Shown here piece after piece: positions 32,957-39,748 of a stretch of 39,748 nt of DNA. The stretch covers positions 1-39,748 of the forward strand of contig CAIUMM010000137.1 in NCBI GenBank assembly GCA_903900265.1, written 5' to 3'. A model generated the notes under the pieces. The model saw only the letters and a program-made list of their open reading frames with translations, had not been told where the DNA came from and ran no database searches. The stretch is from an uncultured Pseudomonadota bacterium (GTDB lineage: Bacteria > Myxococcota_A > UBA796 > SXON01). How positions within the stretch are numbered: the first letter of the stretch is position 1; every line of letters starts with the position of its first letter. The translations under genes were made by a program, and so were the position numbers.

Positions 32957-33022
32957 TTATCCCAGAACCTCGCTGCGGCCTCGCAGAATGCCGATGCAGG
33001 TGTCGGAGTCGAGCACCTTCAT
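32957..33022 (-). pseudogene. Truncated VapC-type PIN toxin gene, only the first 21 codons remain
   Basis: ATG at 33022 overlaps the stop of the antitoxin-like gene as ATGA and encodes MKVLDSDTCIGILRGR, followed by five more codons and TAA (32959-32957). The 'LDSDTCIGILRG' pattern is the N-terminus of VapC PIN-domain ribonucleases, where the first Asp is a metal ligand. A full VapC has about 130 residues, so more than 100 are missing and the other acidic active-site residues are absent. After the stop, three codons lead in the same frame to the ATG of the glycoside hydrolase. A deletion that removed the toxin body is the simplest explanation (inference). Confidence 0.6.
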
Positions 33023-33198
33023 AGGTCGATGTCCCTTCCGGCGGTGCGCCCGGCGTAGAGTAAGGCTACCTCCTCTTCAAAATCTGTGTCGGCCTCCCAA
33101 GCGCCCGCGAGCGCCTTCCACGCCTGTACCTGACGCTGCGCTCGCTCCTCTGCGGTCTCCCGGGCGTCCACGCCGCCTTCGAGGGTGATCGATGCCAT
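33019..33198 (-). CDS. Small antitoxin-like protein (VapB position)
   Basis: 59 residues starting ATG at 33198, with GAGG 5 nt upstream. The sequence begins MASITLEGGVDARETAEERA and ends in an acidic/aromatic region (WEADTDFEEEV, then ALLYAGRTAGRDIDL). This has the character of a short antitoxin: a small N-terminal region and a charged C-terminal helix that could wrap a toxin. I do not see a clear ribbon-helix-helix or AbrB motif, so the class is judged mainly by position: it is directly ahead of and overlapping (ATGA) a VapC-type start, has a strong promoter and an inverted repeat over that promoter as in autoregulated toxin-antitoxin operons. It may now act only as a transcriptional regulator. 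Confidence 0.6.
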   Translation of the reverse strand: MASITLEGGVDARETAEERAQRQVQAWKALAGAWEADTDFEEEVALLYAGRTAGRDIDL

Positions 33199-33212
33199 TC
33201 GCGCCTCGTTGG

Positions 33213-33236
33213 TTCCATTATGGTGCGGAAATGGAA
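33213..33236. promoter_or_regulatory. Inverted repeat overlapping the antitoxin promoter, probable operator
   Basis: TTCCATT (33213-33219) and AATGGAA (33230-33236) are perfect inverted copies with a 10-bp spacer, giving 17 bp centre to centre. The repeat overlaps the -10 element (33217-33222) and the spacer of the promoter, so bound protein would block RNA polymerase. It is a typical place for an antitoxin autoregulatory site. Confidence 0.5.
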
Positions 33237-33244
33237 GTAGTCAA
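33217..33244 (-). promoter_or_regulatory. Sigma70-type promoter for the antitoxin gene (and possibly the glycoside hydrolase)
   Basis: On the minus strand TTGACT (33244-33239) is followed after 16 bp by CATAAT (33222-33217); each hexamer differs from consensus by one base. The predicted start near 33210 gives a leader of about 12 nt before the antitoxin ATG, so the mRNA would read through antitoxin, vapC fragment and glycoside hydrolase. Confidence 0.6.
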
Positions 33245-33325
33245 GGATAACCTTTGCTTGATCTGTGCCGCCTTCATCCCGTGTTCGGCGCTCCCGATAC
33301 AGCCCGAGGCACGATAGACAGCCCC

Positions 33326-34978
33326 ATGCTCAGGCTCTCTCCCTCGCTTGTTTTGCCGCTGGTGCTCTCCGGCTGCTCCGACTTCAAGGTGACCGAGCTG
33401 GAGCCGCGGCTGTCGGTCACGCCGCAGGTCGTTGACTTCGGCGCAGTTCCGGCGGGCACCGAGGGCATAGCGCAGGTCGGGGTCGTGAACTCGGGTGCTG
33501 CGCCGCTGACTTTTGTAGACCCGATCATCACCGTCGACGGATTGGGATCGCTGACCGCGGTGCTCGATCGCCCCACGCTTGAGCCGGGGGACGCCGGCAC
33601 GCTCACGCTGACGTACATCCCGGCGGGCGAAGAGTCCGACGCGGGCACGGTCCTCGTCGGCGACACCACCGGGCTTCGCGAGGAGGTGGTCTGGTCGGGC
33701 ACCGGCGTCGTCGGGTGGTTGCAGGCCGCCCCCTCCGCGCTGGATTTTGGGTCCTTGCTGGTCGGCGAGTCCGCCGAGCAGGTGCTCGCGTTGACCAACA
33801 CCGGGCTCGCGTCGGTCACGGTCGATGCGCTGACGGTAGACGGGGACGCTGGCTTCACCGCCGCGCCGATGTCGGGCGGCCTGCCGTTCACCATCCCCGC
33901 CGGGTCCACCACGGTCGCGTGGGTCACCTACACCGCCGACGCGCTCGATCCCGCCGCGGCGACGCTCGCGATCCACAGCGACGATCCGCACGCAGACACG
34001 CTGATCGTGCCGCTCACCGCCAACACTGAGGCGCCCAACAACCGCCCGGTGATCTCGCTGTTGAGCCCCGCCGACGGCGACACGCTGAGCATCGGCCAAG
34101 CCTACACGCTGCGCGCCTACGCGCTCGACGCGGAGACGCCGTCCGAGGACCTCGAGGTCACCTTCAGCAGCGCGCTCCAAGGCACGCTCGGCGTGGTGCA
34201 CCCCGACGCTTCGGGCGAGGCGCTGCTCGACGCGACCGCCACGGTGTTGGGCGACGACGTGATCACCGCGACCGTGGTCGATCTCGACGGCGGCAACAAC
34301 GCAGACTCTGCTGCGATCTTCGTCACCGATTGCATGGAGCTGTCTTGGGATCGCTCCGAGACCTTTGACTCCACGTTCGACGACAGCTTGTTCGCGATGG
34401 ACGGCACCGCGTACGTCGACGACACCACGCAGGAACTGGTGCTGACCGACAACGTGGCGTGGAACGCCGGCGCGATCTACCTGCGCGCGCCGATCCTGTT
34501 GCAGCGCTTCCACGTCGCCGTTGATTTCCACATCGATCTCGGGACCGGCGCGGACGGCATGGCGATCGTCGCCGCGACCGGCGCCGATCCCGAAGACATG
34601 CTGGGCCACACCGGCGAGCAGCTCGGCGTCGGCGCGATCTCGGGCGTCACTGGCTTTGCGATCGAGGTCGACGTGCACAGCAACGGCTCGCGCAGCGACC
34701 CCTCAGCCGACCACATCGCGCTGGTCAGCTTGCCCGACTACCAGCACGTCGGCACGCCCGCCGAGGTGGATGATCTGGAGACCGGCGAGCCCCACGAGCT
34801 CATCGTCGACTTTGACGAGGGCATCGTCGAGGTCAGCTTGGACGGCACGGTGGTGTTGACCGAGACCGTGCCCGATTGGGTGGAGTTCGAAGGGTACTTG
34901 GGCGCTACGGCGGCGACGGGATCGCTCTATGACCGGCACGTGCTGGGGCGCTGGGATGTGTTGACGGGGTGTTGGTAG
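33326..34978 (+). CDS. Lipoprotein with ASH-type domains and a C-terminal L-type lectin-like domain
   Basis: 550 residues from the ATG at 33326; the lipobox LVLSGC places the acylated cysteine at C17, so the upstream in-frame start at 33254 is not needed. Residues about 25-125 and 126-230 are two similar beta-sandwich units with the pattern 'LSVTPQVVDFGAVPAGTE' / 'APSALDFGSLLVGESAEQ', typical of ASPM-SPD2-Hydin (ASH) and related domains. A further Ig-like unit (NRPVISLLSPADGDTLSIG) spans about 240-330. From about 345 it resembles an L-type lectin: GTGADGMAIVAATG, then FAIEVDVHSNGSRSDPSADH, the latter including the D/N region that binds Ca2+ and sugar in such lectins. It is probably a surface-anchored sugar-binding or adhesion protein. 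It is divergent from the antitoxin operon and followed 34 nt later by the small acidic gene. Confidence 0.82.
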   Translation: MLRLSPSLVLPLVLSGCSDFKVTELEPRLSVTPQVVDFGAVPAGTEGIAQVGVVNSGAAPLTFVDPIITVDGLGSLTAVLDRPTLEPGDAGTLTLTYIPAGEESDAGTVLVGDTTGLREEVVWSGTGVVGWLQAAPSALDFGSLLVGESAEQVLALTNTGLASVTVDALTVDGDAGFTAAPMSGGLPFTIPAGSTTVAWVTYTADALDPAAATLAIHSDDPHADTLIVPLTANTEAPNNRPVISLLSPADGDTLSIGQAYTLRAYALDAETPSEDLEVTFSSALQGTLGVVHPDASGEALLDATATVLGDDVITATVVDLDGGNNADSAAIFVTDCMELSWDRSETFDSTFDDSLFAMDGTAYVDDTTQELVLTDNVAWNAGAIYLRAPILLQRFHVAVDFHIDLGTGADGMAIVAATGADPEDMLGHTGEQLGVGAISGVTGFAIEVDVHSNGSRSDPSADHIALVSLPDYQHVGTPAEVDDLETGEPHELIVDFDEGIVEVSLDGTVVLTETVPDWVEFEGYLGATAATGSLYDRHVLGRWDVLTGCW

Positions 34979-35012
34979 CTTAGGTAGGAGGCAGGGAAGG
35001 GGGGGAATCGCT

Positions 35013-35312
35013 ATGGACGAACCGGAAACCGAAGCGATTGACCTCGACTATCGCCCGCTGACGTACTTCGACTCGCTTGTGCAGCCGATCCAACCGGTAG
35101 TCTTCGTCGTCTCTGAAGAAGATTCCGCACAAGACAGCGAAGAATATTGGGCAAGTCCTTGGGACGATGCGGTGGAGATCGCCCAGATTCACATCCGGAC
35201 GATCCACTGGGACATTGTCGCCGACTTCTACGAAGACTTCGACGCTGTGCTGCGAGAGCAGGTGCGCACGGAGACCGCGGCTGTGGAGGCTCGGGCGGCT
35301 GGGAAGCGTTGA
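35013..35312 (+). CDS. Small acidic protein of unknown function
   Basis: 99 residues with a purine-rich AGGGAAGGGGGG run 7-18 nt before the ATG. Strongly acidic (MDEPETEAIDLDY; VSEEDSAQDSEEYWASPWDD), then an amphipathic helical part (DIVADFYEDFDAVLREQVRT). No signal peptide or membrane segment, and I do not recognise a family. Its single-domain acidic character is like many immunity or regulatory proteins, but there is no toxin partner visible. It sits alone between two surface lipoprotein genes on the same strand. Confidence 0.5.
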   Translation: MDEPETEAIDLDYRPLTYFDSLVQPIQPVVFVVSEEDSAQDSEEYWASPWDDAVEIAQIHIRTIHWDIVADFYEDFDAVLREQVRTETAAVEARAAGKR

Positions 35313-35392
35313 CGGGGTGTAGAGAAGCGCAGGGGCGTGCTGGGGTTTGGGTTTGGGATGTGCGAGTCTGGGGAACCACTTTCGGAGCCTCC

Positions 35393-36829
35393 GTGTACTC
35401 GACTCGTCTCTCTCAAATCCTCGCCTCCTCCGCCCTGTTTGTCGTCGCTGCGTGCGGGGACGGGCGCGTTCAGGTCCCGGGGGCCGGGGCTGAAGGCGCC
35501 GTCGGCGGTGACTGCCGCGACGGCGCGGACAACGACGAAGACGGCCTGTTCGACTGCGACGACGACGGCTGCGCCGCATCCCCTGACTGTGAAGGCTCCG
35601 ACGAGAACGCCGCGCCCAGCGGTGCTGCGATCGCCATCGAGCCGGCCGCGCCCACCGACGCGGACGACCTGACGTGTACGATCGTCACCGAAGCGACCGA
35701 CCCGAACGGCGACGCGTTGACCTACCGATACGCATGGGCGGTGAACGGCGCGGACGCCGGCATCAGCGGCGCCACGGTCGGCGCGGCGCTGACCAGCGGC
35801 GGCGACATCTGGACCTGCACCGTGACCCCGAACGACGGCGTGTTGGACGGTGCGCCCACCTCGGTCAGCGTCACCATCGCGCAGGGCAACCGCGCGCCGA
35901 GCGCGCCCGGCGTGAGCATCACCCCCGCCGCGCCCACCGACGATGACGTGCTGACCTGCGTGATCGACACCGAGAGCGTCGATCCCGACGGCGACGCTGT
36001 GACGTACAGCTACGCTTGGTCGGTGGACGGCGTGGATGCCGGCGTCAGCGCGGCGTCGGTCAACTCCACCCGCACCACCGCCGGCGAGACCTGGACGTGC
36101 AGCGTGACCGCGAACGATGGGGACATGAGCGGCGCGCCGGGGACGGCGAGCGTGGAGGTGGGCTCGGCGTGCCATTCGGTGGAATACAATGGAACAACAT
36201 CTGCTTCCGATACGGATGGGTCGCTGTTGGCGGCGCTGGACGGGCTGACAACGCTGACGGTGGAAGCTTGGGTGTACAATCTTGGACCCGGGGAGTCCTA
36301 TCGAAACATCGTGCGTCTGGGAGACGATCAGCCGCAGCGTGGCATCATGCTTCGCGTGGGGGCCTCGGAGACGGATGACCCCACCCACAACCTGCTCGAG
36401 GGATTTGTGCAGACGACCATTGGCAACGTCCATGTCGCGTCGGGTTCGCCGATTGCCCTCGACGCCTGGGTCCATGTCGCTATGGTCTACGACGGCGCCG
36501 CGCTGAGGCTTTACGTCAACGGAGTCCAGACATCCTCGGCTGCTCTTACCGGCGCAGTGGATGTGACCGGGACCTCGACCGGAATCGGATACTGGCAGTC
36601 GCGTGACTCCGAACGTTGGAATGGGCAGTTGTCGAATGTTCGAATCTCTTCGTCGGCGCGCTACACGGGCAGCTCGTTCACGCCCGCCACGGTGCTGGGT
36701 GCGGATGCACGGACCGTGGTGGCATGGCCGCTTGATGAGGGCAGTGGAGCGACCAGCCTTGGGTACGGCGCGTCCGCAGTTGACCTCCGGCATGTGTCCA
36801 CGACGTGGTCCGACATCTGCCCCGAGTGA
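35393..36829 (+). CDS. Lipoprotein with two tandem Ig-like repeats and a C-terminal LamG-like (concanavalin fold) domain
   Basis: 478 residues from GTG at 35393, chosen because GGAG lies 5 nt upstream and a lipoprotein signal begins directly (LASSALFVVAAC, with C21 as the lipid site); the frame is open further upstream to 35147 in unrelated sequence. An Asp-rich, Cys-containing stretch (ADNDEDGLFDCDDDGC, about 43-60) resembles calcium-binding repeats common in myxobacterial lipoproteins. Two Ig/PKD-like units of 94 residues begin AAPTDADDLTC and AAPTDDDVLTC; both contain 'DPxGDAxTYxYAWxVxGxDAG' and 'WTCxVTxNDG'. The C-terminal about 215 residues fit a LamG/laminin-G3 domain (LTVEAWVYN, WVHVAMVYDGAALRLYVNG). 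A surface role in binding sugars or partners is likely. Its stop is 3 nt from the convergent kinase stop. Confidence 0.83.
   Translation: MYSTRLSQILASSALFVVAACGDGRVQVPGAGAEGAVGGDCRDGADNDEDGLFDCDDDGCAASPDCEGSDENAAPSGAAIAIEPAAPTDADDLTCTIVTEATDPNGDALTYRYAWAVNGADAGISGATVGAALTSGGDIWTCTVTPNDGVLDGAPTSVSVTIAQGNRAPSAPGVSITPAAPTDDDVLTCVIDTESVDPDGDAVTYSYAWSVDGVDAGVSAASVNSTRTTAGETWTCSVTANDGDMSGAPGTASVEVGSACHSVEYNGTTSASDTDGSLLAALDGLTTLTVEAWVYNLGPGESYRNIVRLGDDQPQRGIMLRVGASETDDPTHNLLEGFVQTTIGNVHVASGSPIALDAWVHVAMVYDGAALRLYVNGVQTSSAALTGAVDVTGTSTGIGYWQSRDSERWNGQLSNVRISSSARYTGSSFTPATVLGADARTVVAWPLDEGSGATSLGYGASAVDLRHVSTTWSDICPE
35645..35942 (+). repeat. Direct repeats of a 282-bp unit in the Ig-like lipoprotein gene
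   Basis: The 16-bp sequence GCCGCGCCCACCGACG occurs at 35645-35660 and again at 35927-35942, exactly 282 bp (94 codons) apart. The two flanking units encode similar Ig-like domains, indicating a tandem domain duplication in the gene. Confidence 0.8.
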
Positions 36830-36840
36830 TGGCTACTCGG
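36822..36840. terminator. Short hairpin whose loop holds both convergent stop codons
   Basis: CCGAGT (36822-36827) and ACTCGG (36835-36840) are perfect inverted copies around a 7-nt loop. The lipoprotein stop TGA (36827-36829) and the kinase stop on the minus strand (36833-36835) straddle the loop. The hairpin is symmetrical for both directions; no T-run follows on either strand. Confidence 0.4.
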
Positions 36841-38824
36841 TCCCAATGAGCACGCGGTACTGCGTCGTGCAGTAGCCACAGGACTCGGCGTGTGTGTAGT
36901 CCGGTCGTTCATCCTGATTGAAGTAGCCAAAGTCGAAGGCGCTACCGCCCGTGAGCGGCATCCGGCACGCAGCGCCCTCGCCGTCGAACAGGAGGGCGGC
37001 CGGCTCACCATTCGGAGCCACGCCCCCTACGTAGACGCGGGGCCCGTGTCGAGTGGGCAGCACGCGGACGGTCGTGACGTTGTAAAGCGGTAGGGCCCAT
37101 GTCTCTTTTGGTGCTTCGACCCGCCAGTCGGGGAGGGGCTCGAACACGCGTACGGCATTCTCGTTCGCTACGACCAGCTCCGCCCCTGGGACTTCGTCCA
37201 AGTCGGCGACGTCGAACGCCAGCGCGTCCTCGACCAACGCCCGACCAGCGCCGAACTGTAGCGCGCCACGTTCGCCCGGGCGCCAGTCTAGGCGGTGCTG
37301 ATCGCCCATCAGGAGGTAGAGGAGATCGGGGAATCCGTCTCGGTTCCAATCGGCGGTGTGGACGACGAACGGCACCTCGCCGCTGTCGATGAACTCCGGC
37401 TCGCGGAACCGTCTCCCGCCGAGGCCACGGGTGACCACAAACCCCATCAACTCTGTGGCTACTCCGATGAGGTCAACGTTTCCATCCCGGTCCAGATCAG
37501 CTGCGTCGGACCCGTTCGCGGATGATCCCATGCGCGTTGCTGGCACCACCGTTGGATGCTCGTTGAGCAGGCCCTCGGCGTTTCCCCAGAAGACGCGAAA
37601 CTCTCGGCCGAGCGAATGTTGGAAGAGCACGTCTGTGAAGCCATCTCTGTCGATGTCGGTGAGGCGTCCGCCTCCGCCCTCCAGCCCTCCGGGTGGCGCC
37701 GACGATGTGCGCGGTGCAGCCTGCCACTCCCACGTCGTGGGGGCGCCGTCACACCTGGGAAGGGCGGCCCAGTCTTGGGAGCGTCGGACCAGTTGTGAAC
37801 CCTCGTCCGTGGTCGCTCCGCCGGCCCACGGTGTTGCGGCGAAAGGCTGCGGCCACCACGCCGCCCCGGCGACCGTAGCGACGATGGCCAGCACGGCGGT
37901 ACCCGCCCCCACCCACGCCCGAGACGTGCCGCTCAGACGTGACGCCTGTACGTACTGCCCGGACCGCGGCGTCTCCAAACCCGACAACCTCTCCCCCGCC
38001 TCCAACCTCCCGCCCGCCTCCACGACTCCCACGACCCGCTCGATCTCCCGCTTCTCGAGCCCCCGCCCCCGCAGCTCCGCGCGCAGCTCCGCCAGCGTCT
38101 CGGACAGGTACAGATCCCCCGGGGCCTTGCCGGTCACCAGCCACGCGAGCGTGACCGCCGCCGCGTACACGTCGGTCGCGGGGCCGACGTTGCGTGGGTC
38201 CCGACGTTGCTCGGGGGACATGAACGGCAGGCTGCCGAGGAACGCGCCGCTGCGCGTGCGTGTCAGGCCCTCGGCGCGCACCTGCGCGATGCCGAAGTCC
38301 GCGAGCTTCACCACGGCGCGCGGACGCCCGCCGCCGTCCCTCTCGAGCGCGCCGGGGAGCGCGCCGGGGACCGCGTGGGTGAACGCGCCGTCCAGCGCGC
38401 CGAACACCAGCAGGTTGTGGGGCTTGACGTCGCGGTGCACGATGCCCGCGGCGTGCGCGGCCTCGAGCGCTTGCAACGGCCCCTCCAGCGCAGCGAACGC
38501 CTCGTCCGGTGTCAGCGGCCCCATCGTGGCCACGCGCTCGGCCAGCGAGCCCTCGGCCAATTCCATCACGACAAACGCGTGGTCGCCGTCGACGAACGCG
38601 TCGTCGACGCGGACCACGTGCGGGTGCACCACACGACGGGCGAGCTCCAGCTCCCGCGCGGCGGCTTCGGCGCCGCCATCCGCCGCGAGCCAGACCTTGA
38701 GCGCGCGCTGCTCGCCGGCGACCGTATCGAGGGCGCGCCAGACTTCGGCTTCGCCTCCCGTTCGTAGCAAGCCAAGCAGGATGTAGCGCCCGTCCTGGAG
38801 GCGGCGGGTTGGGTGCAGCGTCAC
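36833..38824 (-). CDS. Transmembrane Ser/Thr protein kinase with an extracellular FG-GAP/VCBS-like propeller
   Basis: 663 residues. The kinase domain (about 14-275) has a glycine loop LLRTGGEAEVWRA, catalytic lysine K43 in RALKVW, the HRDVKPHN catalytic loop at 130-137, DFG at 176-178 and SPEQ at 203-206 in the activation segment, so it should be active. A single membrane helix lies at about 304-324 (VGAGTAVLAIVATVAGAAWW). The C-terminal half has at least four FG-GAP/VCBS-like Asp repeats: LTDIDRDGFTDVLF, AADLDRDGNVDLIG, TADWNRDGFPDLLY and VADLDEVPGAELVV. These probably form an extracellular Ca2+-binding propeller acting as sensor. It would relay an envelope signal to cytoplasmic targets. It is divergent from an FHA-like gene that may read its phosphorylation. 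Confidence 0.9.
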   Translation of the reverse strand: MTLHPTRRLQDGRYILLGLLRTGGEAEVWRALDTVAGEQRALKVWLAADGGAEAAARELELARRVVHPHVVRVDDAFVDGDHAFVVMELAEGSLAERVATMGPLTPDEAFAALEGPLQALEAAHAAGIVHRDVKPHNLLVFGALDGAFTHAVPGALPGALERDGGGRPRAVVKLADFGIAQVRAEGLTRTRSGAFLGSLPFMSPEQRRDPRNVGPATDVYAAAVTLAWLVTGKAPGDLYLSETLAELRAELRGRGLEKREIERVVGVVEAGGRLEAGERLSGLETPRSGQYVQASRLSGTSRAWVGAGTAVLAIVATVAGAAWWPQPFAATPWAGGATTDEGSQLVRRSQDWAALPRCDGAPTTWEWQAAPRTSSAPPGGLEGGGGRLTDIDRDGFTDVLFQHSLGREFRVFWGNAEGLLNEHPTVVPATRMGSSANGSDAADLDRDGNVDLIGVATELMGFVVTRGLGGRRFREPEFIDSGEVPFVVHTADWNRDGFPDLLYLLMGDQHRLDWRPGERGALQFGAGRALVEDALAFDVADLDEVPGAELVVANENAVRVFEPLPDWRVEAPKETWALPLYNVTTVRVLPTRHGPRVYVGGVAPNGEPAALLFDGEGAACRMPLTGGSAFDFGYFNQDERPDYTHAESCGYCTTQYRVLIGTE

Positions 38825-38846
38825 GGACTCCGGCTAACGCGAAGTC

Positions 38847-38890
38847 CCGGGAAACCCATGCACGCCCCTGCGTCGCTGCTGTATTCCCGG
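38847..38890. promoter_or_regulatory. Inverted repeat in the kinase/FHA divergent gap
   Basis: CCGGGAA (38847-38853) and TTCCCGG (38884-38890) are perfect inverted copies separated by 30 bp within the 81-bp gap between the divergent kinase and FHA-like genes. A shared operator is possible; no clear -35/-10 pair was found. Confidence 0.25.
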
Positions 38891-38905
38891 CGATAGTGGC
38901 CCGAC

Positions 38906-39748
38906 GTGAGCACCCTCCTCGTCTCCGATTGCGGCCGCTGCCACGTCGTCCCCCTCGCGCCCAGCACGCTGATCGGCCGCCACTGGGCCTGTCCGGTGCG
39001 CCTGTCGGATCCGTCGTCCCCGCTGTATTGGCTCGAGGTGCGCTGGCTTGAAGGGGGTTGGGGTTGGCGCGCGCTGGGCGCGGAGGAGCGCACGCACGGC
39101 GGGGGGACGTCGCTGCCAGCGGGATGGCGGGCGCTCGCGGTGGCGACGCGGCGGGCCGGTCGGGTGCGCTTGAGCGAAGGGACGTGGATCGAGCTGATCG
39201 AGGCCGATGCGCCGCGCGCACACCTTGTGCGCCTGACGGACGGCGCGGTGCTGGATGCTGAGGAGGCGTCGGGCTGGGCGGAGGTGCGTTTGGACGCGGT
39301 ACTGCCGTTGGACGCCGAGGGGGACGTGAGCCGCGCTTTTCCCGACGGGCACGTGCTCGTCCGAGACGGTGACGCTGTGCGGGTGCACGCGCCCGGCGCC
39401 CATTCCCGCACCCTCGACGCTACGGTGGATCTGTCGCGGTCAGGCGTGTACCTCGACGTGGATCTGTCGGGGCGGGCTGCGACCTTCAGCGGACCTGTGG
39501 GGCGGATCGCCGTGCGCGGCGAGTGCGTGCGCGTGCTCGAGGTCTACCGGGCTGCGCGGGTGGCGGACATCCCCGCGGGCGGCTGGCTGTCGGCGGCCGA
39601 GGCGCTGGACGCCTACGTCGAGCTCGGCGGGCCCGCAGACGCGCCGATCGAGCGGCTTTCCTGGGAGCGCTGCCGCCTCCGCGCCATGCTCACCCGCGCC
39701 GGCGGTGTAGGCGTCGGCGCCCTGTTCGACGTTGCGCCGGGTCGCGAC
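38906..39748 (+). CDS. FHA-like domain protein, probable transcriptional regulator (partial at right edge)
   Basis: 281 residues are visible from the GTG at 38906 and the frame is open to the window end. The N-terminus reads STLLVSDCGRC, then STLIGRHWACPVRLSDPSSP and YWLEVRWLEGGWGWRALG, the beta-strand pattern of an FHA phosphothreonine-binding domain (GRH is the recognisable strand turn; the following polar residues would contact phosphothreonine). Further Val/Leu-rich beta strands run to about 215. The last visible residues (WERCRLRAMLTRAGGVGVGALF) look like the start of a winged-helix domain, as in FHA-containing transcriptional regulators. The start is a GTG with no strong ribosome site. 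It faces the kinase gene across 81 nt, so it may bind a phosphorylated kinase or substrate. Confidence 0.6.
   Translation, partial: MSTLLVSDCGRCHVVPLAPSTLIGRHWACPVRLSDPSSPLYWLEVRWLEGGWGWRALGAEERTHGGGTSLPAGWRALAVATRRAGRVRLSEGTWIELIEADAPRAHLVRLTDGAVLDAEEASGWAEVRLDAVLPLDAEGDVSRAFPDGHVLVRDGDAVRVHAPGAHSRTLDATVDLSRSGVYLDVDLSGRAATFSGPVGRIAVRGECVRVLEVYRAARVADIPAGGWLSAAEALDAYVELGGPADAPIERLSWERCRLRAMLTRAGGVGVGALFDVAPGRD

Noticed and set aside
37356..38786. Long Ser/Pro/Arg-rich + strand frame opposite the kinase
   Set aside because: The kinase on the minus strand has all catalytic motifs; the opposite frame is a GC-skew artefact.
1..39748. CRISPR arrays, tRNA/rRNA genes, insertion sequences or prophage
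   Set aside because: No regularly spaced repeats, no clover-leaf or conserved rRNA sequence, and no transposase or integrase motifs were seen.

Overview
The window is a gene-dense, high-GC bacterial chromosome segment. It most resembles Myxococcota or a related former-deltaproteobacterial lineage. That placement is an inference from protein style: two secreted proteins end in a Cys-Gly-Cys / hydrophobic / Arg tail like the MYXO-CTERM sorting signal, several lipoproteins carry Asp-rich linkers and Ig, lectin or LamG-type domains, and there is a one-component Ser/Thr kinase with an extracellular FG-GAP-like propeller. I see no rRNA, tRNA, CRISPR array, insertion sequence or phage module. Nearly every base is coding and neighbouring ends often overlap.

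Left part (1-8962, all + strand): the tail of a membrane-anchored protein; a fused FAD monooxygenase/Old Yellow Enzyme of the salicylyl-CoA 5-hydroxylase type overlapping priA by GTGA; a Kir-type K+ channel; an acidic DUF1292 protein with a His-rich tail; a four-helix membrane protein; and a secreted TldD/PmbA-like protein without the usual zinc motif, whose start codon sits inside a perfect 16-bp palindrome.

Middle part (8959-23931): a secreted gluzincin metalloprotease with a C-terminal sorting tail; a two-gene DNA repair unit (XPB helicase plus a helicase-associated/WYL-like partner) with a good sigma70-type promoter, a long leader containing a tiny upstream frame, and a strong hairpin after the second gene; two FAD oxidoreductases meeting tail to tail (CrtISO/retinol-saturase type and COG2907 type); a DUF885 lipoprotein; an XRE-type regulator; a lipoprotein made of a duplicated four-Cys domain; and a minus-strand lipid operon (unrecognised 610-aa protein, MaoC-type hydratase, patatin).

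Right part (26638-39748): a FrnE-like DsbA-family oxidoreductase, a B12-type radical SAM enzyme, an alpha/beta-hydrolase lipoprotein, a secreted clan-A-like glycoside hydrolase, a lectin-like lipoprotein, a small acidic protein, an Ig/LamG lipoprotein, the Ser/Thr kinase and a divergent FHA-like regulator cut by the window edge.

The most unusual locus is 32945-33244. A promoter/operator and a 59-codon antitoxin-like gene are followed, with ATGA overlap, by only the first 21 codons of a VapC-type PIN toxin. After its stop codon the glycoside hydrolase gene begins 10 nt later in the same frame. This looks like a toxin-antitoxin operon whose toxin was lost and whose promoter may now drive a secreted enzyme. 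A second general feature is that six convergent gene pairs meet within 14 nt, and four of these junctions carry inverted repeats whose loops hold both stop codons.
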